From JADFRG01 sp036986135 (lineage in GTDB: Bacteria; Chloroflexota; Anaerolineae; Anaerolineales; E44-bin32): a stretch of 64,000 bases of DNA. Positions 54,415 to 63,054 of this stretch are shown piece by piece. A program made the position numbers and the translations under genes. The DNA is taken from the NCBI GenBank assembly GCA_036986135.1, contig BTQZ01000002.1, positions 133,965 through 197,964 on the forward strand. The letters are read 5' to 3'. The number at the start of each line of letters is the position of its first letter. The first letter of the stretch is position 1. The notes below the pieces were generated by a model, which saw nothing but the letters and a program-made list of their open reading frames with translations, searched no databases and was not told the origin of the DNA.

Positions 54415-54870
54415 CTAGCCCGCGTCGATCGAAGACGCCCTGAGCGCGGTGCCCGAAGAAGCAGCCGCAGCGGCAATTGCCGAAATCGAGATCAGCAGGG
54501 GCGCCGCGGATGATCCCGCCAAAGCCTGGCTGATTCCCCAGAGCGCGGCCAGGGCCATTGCGCCAGCCAGGTAGCGATGTGTGAACGTACGCCGCCAAAC
54601 GAATTCCGGTATCCAGCTCGGCCGAGTGTACGCCGCCCAAATCGCCGCCACCGCAAGCGCCAGGATAATGAACCGGAGAGCCGACTCCACCATGGCCAGT
54701 ACCAGTGCCGTGGCTGGAAGAAACAGTGCGATTGAATAGGATGCGGCCAGCAGCCGATCTCGCGCTCCTGGTGTTTCCGTAATCGCCTGGCGCGAGAATA
54801 TCCCAACCGCTCCCGCGATCCCCAAATAAAGCGTCGCGATCCCAGACCATAGCGTGAGCTGTAATATCAT
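54415..54870 (-). CDS. Hypothetical membrane protein, about five helices
   Basis: 151 residues with five hydrophobic stretches (for example LTLWSGIATLYLGIAGAVGIF and IALFLPATALVLAMVES). No family recognised. ATG 54870 is preferred because GGAGGT lies 3 bp before it; the ATG at 54894 would add eight polar residues. The overlapping frame at 54374-54850 is Gly/Arg-rich and looks like a shadow. Flanked by RNase Z and a CopD-like gene on the same strand. Confidence 0.6.
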   Translation of the reverse strand: MILQLTLWSGIATLYLGIAGAVGIFSRQAITETPGARDRLLAASYSIALFLPATALVLAMVESALRFIILALAVAAIWAAYTRPSWIPEFVWRRTFTHRYLAGAMALAALWGISQALAGSSAAPLLISISAIAAAAASSGTALRASSIDAG

Positions 54871-54972
54871 TTGACCTCCCGTCTCCCTGCTCATAATTGA
54901 TGCAAGTTGTATGCCTCGATGGGCGTGGAAGCAGGGGAGCGGCGGAGCGGGGGGATCAGGGGAGCAGGGCGT

Positions 54973-55461
54973 TCAGGCGGTCCGTGCCAGCGCAGTAAGT
55001 CCAAGCACGAGGATTCCGAACGCTAAGCCCACACGATTCAGGCGGGAAATCTCCCGCGCGACCTGGTGGGAGGCGTCGGCCTCCCGCTTCAACGCCAGGC
55101 GCGATAAGCGGGGATTCAACACCCAGGTCTGGTAAGCGGCAACAAGGATCATCAACCCCACCGCGAAATGCTTGGTGAGGAGCGCGCGCGACCAGGGGTT
55201 TGTGAAGGCGAAAAGCCCCTCGTAGTTTGGATTTCCCGACATCTGGAGCAACCCGGTACCGATAAGGACTAGCAGGCTCAGCGAGGCCAGCGGCTGAAAT
55301 CGACGCCGCATGTCCTCCGCCAGCCGGCCGCGCTCGGCCGGCAAACGCTCGAGAGCCGGATTCACGACGACCGCCTGGTAGAAGAGCCCGCCGATCCACA
55401 CAATCGTGGCCGCCATATGGAGCCAGAAGGCGATTGTGAGCACAGCTTGATCCAACATCAC
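54973..55461 (-). CDS. CopD-like small membrane protein
   Basis: Four helices with a CopD/DUF2269-like layout: WLHMAATIVWIGGLFYQAVVVNPAL with a His in helix 1, a middle helix near LSLLVLIGTGLLQMSGNP, and KHFAVGLMILVAAYQTWVLNP with another His. 162 aa. CopD proteins act in copper or haem handling, but the role here is not certain. ATG 55461 overlaps the stop of the TPR gene (ATGA), so the two are coupled. Confidence 0.72.
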   Translation of the reverse strand: MMLDQAVLTIAFWLHMAATIVWIGGLFYQAVVVNPALERLPAERGRLAEDMRRRFQPLASLSLLVLIGTGLLQMSGNPNYEGLFAFTNPWSRALLTKHFAVGLMILVAAYQTWVLNPRLSRLALKREADASHQVAREISRLNRVGLAFGILVLGLTALARTA

Positions 55462-56450
55462 ACCTCTGGCGTGGGGGTTTCAGTGGGAGGGTCCGGTACC
55501 GTCCCTTCCAATGTGGCCGTGGGCGGCGGAGCCGGGGGCGGGGCGGTCGCCGTCCTGCACGCGTCACGAACGGCTGTGGCGGTGGGCGCCAGGTCCTCGT
55601 TGGGGATCACTTCCAGGGATATGTCGAGTTGCTCTTCCGCGGCACACGGATCTCCCCCGTCGGCCAACAGCATGGCGTACATGAACTTCGCTTGAGCATA
55701 TTTCCATGCTACATCATTGCGGATGCCCGGTGCGACAGAATAAACGACCTCAAAGTAGAAGGCTGCCTGCTCCCAGTTGAGGCCGTAAAAGCTGTTTGCG
55801 GTGAGGTAGAGCTGGGCCCAGCTTCGCCAGTTATTGGCATCTTCGTCCAATGGTGCGAAGCTCGCCGCTAGACTCAGGTCGTAGATTCCCTCTTCCAGCT
55901 GTTTGTCCTGGGAAATCCGTCGAATTCCGCGGTTGCGCAGGGCGGCATACATCAACCCATCCGCTTCAACCGCCCGAAAAGCACTGTCTTTTGCGCGCAA
56001 GGCAAGGAGATGCGCGATGGTTGCCTCCCAGTCGCCCTCCTCAAATGCGGCTTGAGCCAGGTCGAAAATCTCCTGAACCGGCGCAAGGTTTGGGGTTGGC
56101 GTGACCGCTGGTGAAATTGAGGTGGCGAGCGGTTCGTTCAATCCGAGCAGAGCCTCTGCCAGGCGCTCGGGAGCATCCGGGAAGGTGGGGTTCAGCTGAA
56201 TGATGTACTCAAATCGCTGTCGGGCAACGTCATAACGCTCTTCTTCAAGGTCGAGCAGACCCAGGGCGAATTGCTCCTGGACAATGGAGGTCACCTGCTC
56301 TTTTTCCGCTTGATCCCGCTCCGACTGCCCTACCAAAACCCCAACAGCGGCCGCAATACCCAGCAGCAGCAGCGTGATGGGGAAAACCCACAGCAGCGGA
56401 CGCCAAGACGAGCGGGAGTTGGAATCCTCTTCCGAAAGCACGGGCGGCAT
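55458..56450 (-). CDS. Membrane-anchored TPR protein
   Basis: A short cytosolic head, one transmembrane helix (about 20-42, LLWVFPITLLLLGIAAAVGVLV), then TPR-like repeats, for example FALGLLDLEEERYDVARQRFEYIIQLNP. A Pro/Thr spacer lies near 110-120. The C-terminus is a Pro/Thr/Glu tail (PPPAPPPTATLEGTVPDPP and on), typical of extracytoplasmic linkers. 330 aa. Partner unknown. Divergent from two further TPR proteins of similar plan. Confidence 0.75.
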   Translation of the reverse strand: MPPVLSEEDSNSRSSWRPLLWVFPITLLLLGIAAAVGVLVGQSERDQAEKEQVTSIVQEQFALGLLDLEEERYDVARQRFEYIIQLNPTFPDAPERLAEALLGLNEPLATSISPAVTPTPNLAPVQEIFDLAQAAFEEGDWEATIAHLLALRAKDSAFRAVEADGLMYAALRNRGIRRISQDKQLEEGIYDLSLAASFAPLDEDANNWRSWAQLYLTANSFYGLNWEQAAFYFEVVYSVAPGIRNDVAWKYAQAKFMYAMLLADGGDPCAAEEQLDISLEVIPNEDLAPTATAVRDACRTATAPPPAPPPTATLEGTVPDPPTETPTPEV

Positions 56451-56594
56451 TATACCGTAGCGGTAACGGCGGCTCGATTCACGCGTTCTGGGAGCCCCAA
56501 TGCCCTAAGCTGCCGCACTTATGTTTAGATGTGAATCGATCCAGGAGAATGCCACTCGGCCCTAGCCAACCCACGGTGTGCGATCTCCGGGTCC

Positions 56595-56624
56595 TTGACG
56601 CCGAAATTTTCGGGGTGGTATGAT
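56595..56624 (+). promoter_or_regulatory. Promoter of the TPR gene pair
   Basis: TTGACG (56595-56600), 18-bp spacer, and TGG-TATGAT, an extended -10 (TATGAT 56619-56624). Transcription should begin near 56631. The ATGs at 56620 and 56623 lie within the -10 box and cannot be the start of translation from this promoter. Confidence 0.7.
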
Positions 56625-56640
56625 GCACCACCTCCCCCCT

Positions 56641-57885
56641 ATGTATCTAAGCGGAAGCAAGTGGAACACTCGTAAGCGACGCCGCCGCCGGTCAAGTCCC
56701 TGGCGCGTCGCCCTTTTATTGCTCCTGATCGCGGGTGTGATCTATGTGGAGCGCGTCGTCGTACCTCAGACGCCGCCGCTCTTCGTCGTAACCCCCATTC
56801 CGACCCGCAGCCCCGCTACCATCATTCTGGAAGCGGACAGTCTCTTCAAGGCCGGAAAACTGGCACAGGCCGAGACGGCCTACAAGGAGGCAATCTCCGT
56901 CGATCCGCAAGAGTCCGATTACTACGCGGAGCTTGCCCGAATCCAGGTCTTTGCGGGGAACTTCTCGGAGGCCGTCACAAACGCCAGCAACGCGATCCTG
57001 CTGGATCCCAACTCTGCCCTGGCAAACGCGGTCCTGGGCTGGGCGCTCGATTTCCAATCACAAGTCGAACCAGAATCCGCCGACATCTTGGAGGCGCTGC
57101 AAAAAGTCGAGAAGGCAGTAGAGCTCGACCCGAACTCGGCGCTCGTTCGAGCCTACTATGCGGAGGTCCTTATCGATGAGGACGTGACCGCTTTCCAGCA
57201 GGCAGGGGAGCAGGCGCAGCTGGCGGTTCAAATGGATCCAAACCTGCTTGAGGCACAGCGCGCGGTGGGCTACGTATGGGAGAGGACGGGAAACTACGAT
57301 CTGGCCTTCGAAGCCTATCAAAACGCTCTGCGCATCAATCAGAACCTGGCGTTGATCCACATCGCCATCGGGAACATGTATTTCAACAACGGGGATACCC
57401 GATCCGCAATTGACAGCTACATTCGGGCAAGCACGCTGTCCCCCGAGGATGTAATTCCCCTGAGGTTGATCGCCCAAGCCTATGCGCGCGACGGCGAGTT
57501 TGGAAAGGCCAGCCAGTATGCGCAGAGCGCCGTTGATCTGGAACCGTCCGGATCCCGCCTTCACGGTGATCTGGGGAGAATGTATTACAAGAACGCCGAC
57601 TACGACTCTGCCATCGAATCGCTGGCACTGGCCATTCACGGCGGCTCCTACCTGGAAGGGGTCCAGGTAGCGGGTTTGCCGCTGGATCCCGGCGATCTCC
57701 TGGTGGTTGAGTTCTACTACATGTATGGACTAGCTTTGGCCAAACAGGGCCGTTGCGATCTGGCGGCCGACCTGTCCGAAGCGCTGATCATGGGCGTTCC
57801 CGACAATGAGATCGCCGCCTTCAATGCGCAGGAGATCCTGATCCTGTGCGGTCTGATCGATCCTCCTGAAGATACAGAGGCCTAA
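56641..57885 (+). CDS. Membrane-anchored TPR protein
   Basis: The start is ATG 56641, about 10 nt after the predicted transcript start. A strongly basic head (KRRRRRSS) and one helix (VALLLLLIAGVIYVERVVV) give an N-in anchor. A short Pro/Thr stretch is followed by at least eight TPR units from about residue 60 to 380, including ADSLFKAGKLAQAETAYKEAISVDP and AIGNMYFNNGDTRSAIDSYIRASTLSP. 414 aa. The next gene, of the same plan, follows after 15 bp. Confidence 0.8.
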   Translation: MYLSGSKWNTRKRRRRRSSPWRVALLLLLIAGVIYVERVVVPQTPPLFVVTPIPTRSPATIILEADSLFKAGKLAQAETAYKEAISVDPQESDYYAELARIQVFAGNFSEAVTNASNAILLDPNSALANAVLGWALDFQSQVEPESADILEALQKVEKAVELDPNSALVRAYYAEVLIDEDVTAFQQAGEQAQLAVQMDPNLLEAQRAVGYVWERTGNYDLAFEAYQNALRINQNLALIHIAIGNMYFNNGDTRSAIDSYIRASTLSPEDVIPLRLIAQAYARDGEFGKASQYAQSAVDLEPSGSRLHGDLGRMYYKNADYDSAIESLALAIHGGSYLEGVQVAGLPLDPGDLLVVEFYYMYGLALAKQGRCDLAADLSEALIMGVPDNEIAAFNAQEILILCGLIDPPEDTEA

Positions 57886-57900
57886 CTTAGGAAAAGCACC

Positions 57901-59232
57901 GTGCAACTGAAAGGCGACCGCATGCCGTTTGGCGGCGCGGGAAGAGGATCCCGCCCTTGGCGGATCTTAATTCTCGCGACGCTTATTGCCGGCGGCATCC
58001 TACTGACCCGGCTGGTTGAGGCTGGGAGGCTGGAACCCTTGTTCCTGCCCACCCCTACTCCTACCCGCACCGCGCGGTCCCACCAAGAAGAGGGCGAGGC
58101 ACACTTCGCGGCCGGAGACTTGGAGCGATCTATCGGGGCCTACGAGGAAGCGGTGCGCATGCGACCCGATGACGCGGAGCTTCTGGCCGAATTAGCCAGG
58201 GTTCAGACCTACTCAAGCGCGCTGATCGCGACCCGAGAAGATGAAAAGGATCGGCTTCACGAGGCGCAAGTTTCGATTGATCGAGCAGTCGAGCTCGACG
58301 AGGACAGCAGTTTCGCATGGGCAGTACGGACGCTCGTATACGATTGGCTTGCCGCCGTCGAAGACGATGATCCACGTCTGCAACAGGAGTATTTCACCGC
58401 TGCGGAGGCTTCCGCCAGCCGCGCGTTATTGCTTCAGCCGGACAGCGCGTTGGCACTCGCTTATGAAGCTGAGGTCGACGTCGATCAGCTGAGGTACGCG
58501 GAGGCAGCCGATAAGATTCAATCCGCGCTTGATCTGGATTCATCCAGTATGGATGTTCACCGCGTCCACGGCACAGTACTGGAGAGCAACGGATTCTATG
58601 AGGATGCCATTCAAGCCTATGATAGGGCGGCGCGAATCAACCCCAACCTCACTTTCCTATATCTCCGCATGGGGGCCAACTATCGAAGATTGCGCGAGAT
58701 GGACAAGGCGCTGGAATACTTCGCCAAAGCTGCGACCATTAATAGTCAGCTCGGCATCCAGGACCCGATTCCCTACTGGTCGATCGGTCGCACGTATCTT
58801 CAGGACGGGGAGTTCTTCATCGCGGCCAGGAATCTCGAAACCGCGGTTGAGATCTCGCCAAACAACCCCCAATTGCTGGGCTACCTCGGCATCATCTATT
58901 TCAAGGCTCGGAACTACGAGAACGCCGTGGAAACGCTCAAGTGCGCGGTGGATGGGTGCAGCGATCAAGAGCACGCCCGGCTTTTATGCGATACCCTGGC
59001 GATTCTGGACTGCGAGGACGAGCAGCAGGCTTTCAGGGCCAGCGGTGTGCTCGGCCTCGAGCTGAGAGCCGACACCCTTGAGTATTACTACACATACGGA
59101 TCGGTGCTGACGCTCGACAAGGCTTCCTGTGACGATGCGGAGCGCGTATTCCTGGATCTGGAGAGCGGCTACGGCACCGATCCGATCGTGTCGGCCATCG
59201 TCTCGGAGGGTCGGGCGCTGTGCACGGGCTAG
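57901..59232 (+). CDS. Membrane-anchored TPR protein, paralogue of the upstream gene
   Basis: Basic head, one helix (ILILATLIAGGILLTRLVE), a TPTPTRTAR linker, then TPR units from about residue 60 (EEGEAHFAAGDLERSIGAYEEAVRMRP) to near 370. The C-terminal part has several Cys (ALKCAVDGCSDQ, ALCTG). 443 aa. GTG 57901 has AGGA about 8 bp before it; ATG 57922 is a possible alternative. Very probably arose by tandem duplication with the gene before it. Confidence 0.78.
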   Translation: MQLKGDRMPFGGAGRGSRPWRILILATLIAGGILLTRLVEAGRLEPLFLPTPTPTRTARSHQEEGEAHFAAGDLERSIGAYEEAVRMRPDDAELLAELARVQTYSSALIATREDEKDRLHEAQVSIDRAVELDEDSSFAWAVRTLVYDWLAAVEDDDPRLQQEYFTAAEASASRALLLQPDSALALAYEAEVDVDQLRYAEAADKIQSALDLDSSSMDVHRVHGTVLESNGFYEDAIQAYDRAARINPNLTFLYLRMGANYRRLREMDKALEYFAKAATINSQLGIQDPIPYWSIGRTYLQDGEFFIAARNLETAVEISPNNPQLLGYLGIIYFKARNYENAVETLKCAVDGCSDQEHARLLCDTLAILDCEDEQQAFRASGVLGLELRADTLEYYYTYGSVLTLDKASCDDAERVFLDLESGYGTDPIVSAIVSEGRALCTG

Positions 59233-59324
59233 ACCGGGTGCCAACACCGGATGCTCACGCCGCTTCGACTGAATGAAGCCTGCTTCATTCGGGTCCGAAT
59301 GGCTGGCGGATCACACCTGACTTC

Positions 59325-59353
59325 TTGACATCCCCATTCGATACGGTTAAACT
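59325..59353 (+). promoter_or_regulatory. Promoter of groES-groEL
   Basis: TTGACA (59325-59330), 17-bp spacer, TAAACT (59348-59353). The -35 is perfect. Transcription would start near 59360, just before the CIRCE element. Confidence 0.75.
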
Positions 59354-59364
59354 ACCGCCGCTGG

Positions 59365-59391
59365 TTAGCACTCCCGCGCAATGAGTGCTAA
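59365..59391 (+). promoter_or_regulatory. CIRCE operator (HrcA binding site)
   Basis: TTAGCACTC, 9-nt spacer, GAGTGCTAA: a perfect match to the CIRCE inverted repeat. It lies just after the predicted start of transcription, so HrcA would block the groESL promoter until heat or unfolded protein titrates GroEL. hrcA itself is not in the window. Confidence 0.98.
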
Positions 59392-59448
59392 CTGGCGAAT
59401 GTTGTGTCTAGGCCAATTGAGAGCACCATAACTAATAGGAGAGTTCAT

Positions 59449-59745
59449 ATGTCGCTCAATCTCAAACCCTTAGGTGATCGCCTGGTTGTCAAGCCCCTGG
59501 AAGATGAAGAGGTGACGCCAAGCGGCATCGTACTTCCCGAGACTGCCAAGGAGAAGCCTCAGAAAGGGGAGGTGCTGTCTGTAGGGCCAGGCGCCCGTGA
59601 CGACGATGGCAAGCGCATCGAGATGGATGTCTCGGTCGGCGACAAAGTGTTGTTCGCCAAGTATGGTGGCACCGAGATCAAGATTGATGGCGACAAGCTC
59701 TTGATTCTTCGCGAGAGCGATGTTCTTGCCATCCTTGACGAATAA
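59449..59745 (+). CDS. groES: Co-chaperonin GroES
   Basis: Heptameric lid for GroEL. LKPLGDRLVVKPLEDEE, the mobile loop SGIVLPETAKEKPQKGEVLSVGPG, and the C-terminal DKLLILRESDVLAILD are all typical. 98 aa. ATG 59449 has AGGAGA at 59437-59442; a longer start at 59404 would put non-family residues in front. 33 bp before groEL. Confidence 0.97.
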   Translation: MSLNLKPLGDRLVVKPLEDEEVTPSGIVLPETAKEKPQKGEVLSVGPGARDDDGKRIEMDVSVGDKVLFAKYGGTEIKIDGDKLLILRESDVLAILDE

Positions 59746-59778
59746 TTCCGAAAATCTTTCAGGAGGAAAATAAAACAG

Positions 59779-61413
<1,635 letters not shown>

Positions 61414-61439
61414 ACTCATCCGAACCAATCCACAGTAAC

Positions 61440-61486
61440 AACAGGGGCTGTCTCAATCTCCTCTTGAGACAGCCCCTGTTTCGTCC
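61440..61486 (+). terminator. Terminator of the groESL operon
   Basis: A perfect 17-bp stem (AACAGGGGCTGTCTCAA at 61440-61456, TTGAGACAGCCCCTGTT at 61464-61480) with a 7-nt loop, followed by TCGTCC. The stem is very stable though the T-tract is short. The stem is symmetric, so it may also serve the converging minus-strand genes. Confidence 0.85.
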
Positions 61487-61536
61487 TTAAGATCGATGCG
61501 GGAGGCTGAGAAATGCCCCTTCCAACTACGGCTGGC

Positions 61537-61713
61537 CTAACCTAGCCAGGTGGCGATACCTCCAATGATGACCAGGACCGCGATCGCCGCGCAACCCAAT
61601 GTAAAGAGCCGCACGGTGAACCTTAGCGCGAGGCGCAATACCATCCATGTGATGATGGCGCCCACAATCACGATTACCGCCTTCAATGCAGCAGGTACTT
61701 CAGCGAAATCCAT
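61537..61713 (-). CDS. 58-residue membrane protein
   Basis: MDFAEVPAALK followed by two hydrophobic helices (VIVIVGAIITWMVLRLAL and LFTLGCAAIAVLVIIGGIATWL) with an Arg-rich turn between. GGAGG lies 4 bp before ATG 61713, and the start overlaps the end of hutI by 14 bp, which favours a real, coupled gene. No family recognised. Confidence 0.6.
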   Translation of the reverse strand: MDFAEVPAALKAVIVIVGAIITWMVLRLALRFTVRLFTLGCAAIAVLVIIGGIATWLG

Positions 61714-62977
61714 CTCGCCTCCGATCCACGACGATCCGGCCCTTCTTGACAACAGTCTGTACAAGGTTCGTGCCAAATCGGTAGCCCAGGTGGCGATAGT
61801 CGTCCACCTCCAGGATCAGCACATCGGCCTGTTTGCCGGTCTCCAGGCTGCCGATCGCCTGATCGCGTCCGATGGCGGCAGCCGCATTGATCGTAGAGGC
61901 CGCGATGGCCTGCGCCGGAGTAAGGCCCATATAACGTGTGGCAAGCGCGATGGCAAATTGCATGCTCTCGCACCACGCGGTACCCGGATTGAGGTCGGTC
62001 GCAATCGATAGCAGGGCGTTGGCCTGAAGAAATTTCCGGGCCGGTGTGTATTCGGTCTCTCCCAGCCCGAATGGTGTCGCGGGTAGCGCAACGGCTACGG
62101 TCGGTGACTTGCCGAGTGCCTGGATTTCGTCCGGTGGGGTGTGAACTAAATGATCTGCTGAGATCGCGCCCAGCTCGATCGCAAGTCCGGTTCCACCTAG
62201 GCTCGCAAACTCGTCGGCGTGGATCTTCAACGGGAATTCGAGTTCGCTCGCTGCGGTAAGCAGCCTTCGACTCTGCCCCAGATCGAAGGCGCCCTCCTCA
62301 CAAAACACGTCCACAAACGGCAGTGGGCTCTCAGGTCTACGATCGCGCCACCACTCAACGGCTGCGGGAAGCATCTCGGAGCAGATCTGATCGACGTAGG
62401 TATCTGCATCTACATCTGCTGGTACCGCATGAGCGGGCAGGAAGGTCGGAGCGAGCTCGACAGGGCCTTGTTCGTCGAGTCTGAGAATCGCTTTCAGCAT
62501 CCGCAGCTCCGGTTCAAGTGCCAATCCGTAGCCGGTCTTGGCCTCCGCGGTCGTCGTCCCATGGCTCAACATTCGGTTGAGCCGCAGCCGTGCCTGCATA
62601 ACAAGGGCCGACCCTTCGGCTGCGCGCGTGTGGCGCACGGTCGACAGGATTCCGCCGCCCTGAGTGAGAATCTCCATGTATGTTGCGCCCGAGGCGCGGG
62701 CCTCAAACTCGTCCGCTCGGTCCCCGGCCCAAATCAAATGGGTGTGCGGGTCGACGAAGCCCGGCATAATGACTTGGCCGATCGCATATATCGTCGCCTT
62801 TGGCTCGAACTCCTGGCGCAGCTCATGGGTTGTTCCAATGGCATGTACACGCTCGCCCAGAATGGCGACGGCGCCGTCCTCGATGATCCCCAGTTCACCC
62901 AGCTCCTCCCCGCGCTGAGGGCCACCCGATAGCGTGAGCAACTGGGAAGCGGAGTGAATGAGCAGATCAACCTTCAT
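61700..62977 (-). CDS. hutI: Imidazolonepropionase
   Basis: Third enzyme of histidine breakdown: converts 4-imidazolone-5-propanoate to N-formimino-glutamate. Amidohydrolase fold; the first metal pair is His78/His80 in DPHTHLIWAGDR. Further metal and substrate residues lie in AKTGYGLALEPELRML, FPLKIHADEFASLGG and LSIATDLNPGTAW. 425 aa, slightly long. hutH and hutU are not in the window. ATG 62977 follows AAAGGGA and overlaps the stop of a 26-codon ORF that is a duplicate of its own beginning. Confidence 0.92.
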   Translation of the reverse strand: MKVDLLIHSASQLLTLSGGPQRGEELGELGIIEDGAVAILGERVHAIGTTHELRQEFEPKATIYAIGQVIMPGFVDPHTHLIWAGDRADEFEARASGATYMEILTQGGGILSTVRHTRAAEGSALVMQARLRLNRMLSHGTTTAEAKTGYGLALEPELRMLKAILRLDEQGPVELAPTFLPAHAVPADVDADTYVDQICSEMLPAAVEWWRDRRPESPLPFVDVFCEEGAFDLGQSRRLLTAASELEFPLKIHADEFASLGGTGLAIELGAISADHLVHTPPDEIQALGKSPTVAVALPATPFGLGETEYTPARKFLQANALLSIATDLNPGTAWCESMQFAIALATRYMGLTPAQAIAASTINAAAAIGRDQAIGSLETGKQADVLILEVDDYRHLGYRFGTNLVQTVVKKGRIVVDRRRDGFR

Positions 62978-63040
62978 TTGCCATCCCTTTGCGGTAGGCC
63001 ACCCGATAGCGTGAGCAACTGGGAAGCGGAGTGAATGAGC
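62920..63040 (-). repeat. 44-bp direct repeat, 77-bp period, at the hutI start
   Basis: Identical 44-bp copies at 62920-62963 (inside hutI, codons about 5-20) and 62997-63040 (upstream of hutI). The flanking ATGAAGG is also shared, so the duplicated unit was about 77 bp and covered the hutI start. Confidence 0.92.
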
Positions 63041-63054
63041 TGTTCTGCCTTCAT
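62974..63054 (-). CDS. 26-codon ORF, duplicated N-terminus of HutI
   Basis: Reads MKAEQLIHSASQLLTLSG and on, against MKVDLLIHSASQLLTLSG in HutI. Its ATG (63054-63052) overlaps the TGA of the transporter gene, and its TGA (62976-62974) overlaps the ATG of hutI. Translation could therefore pass from transporter to micro-ORF to hutI. AAAGGGA near its end would serve as the hutI ribosome site. Probably a by-product of the 77-bp duplication; a product is unproven. Confidence 0.5.
   Translation of the reverse strand: MKAEQLIHSASQLLTLSGGLPQRDGK

Noticed and set aside
54374..54850. Overlapping 158-codon frame in the hypothetical membrane-protein gene
   Set aside because: Gly/Arg/Cys-rich with no helices; the other frame has five hydrophobic segments and a ribosome site.
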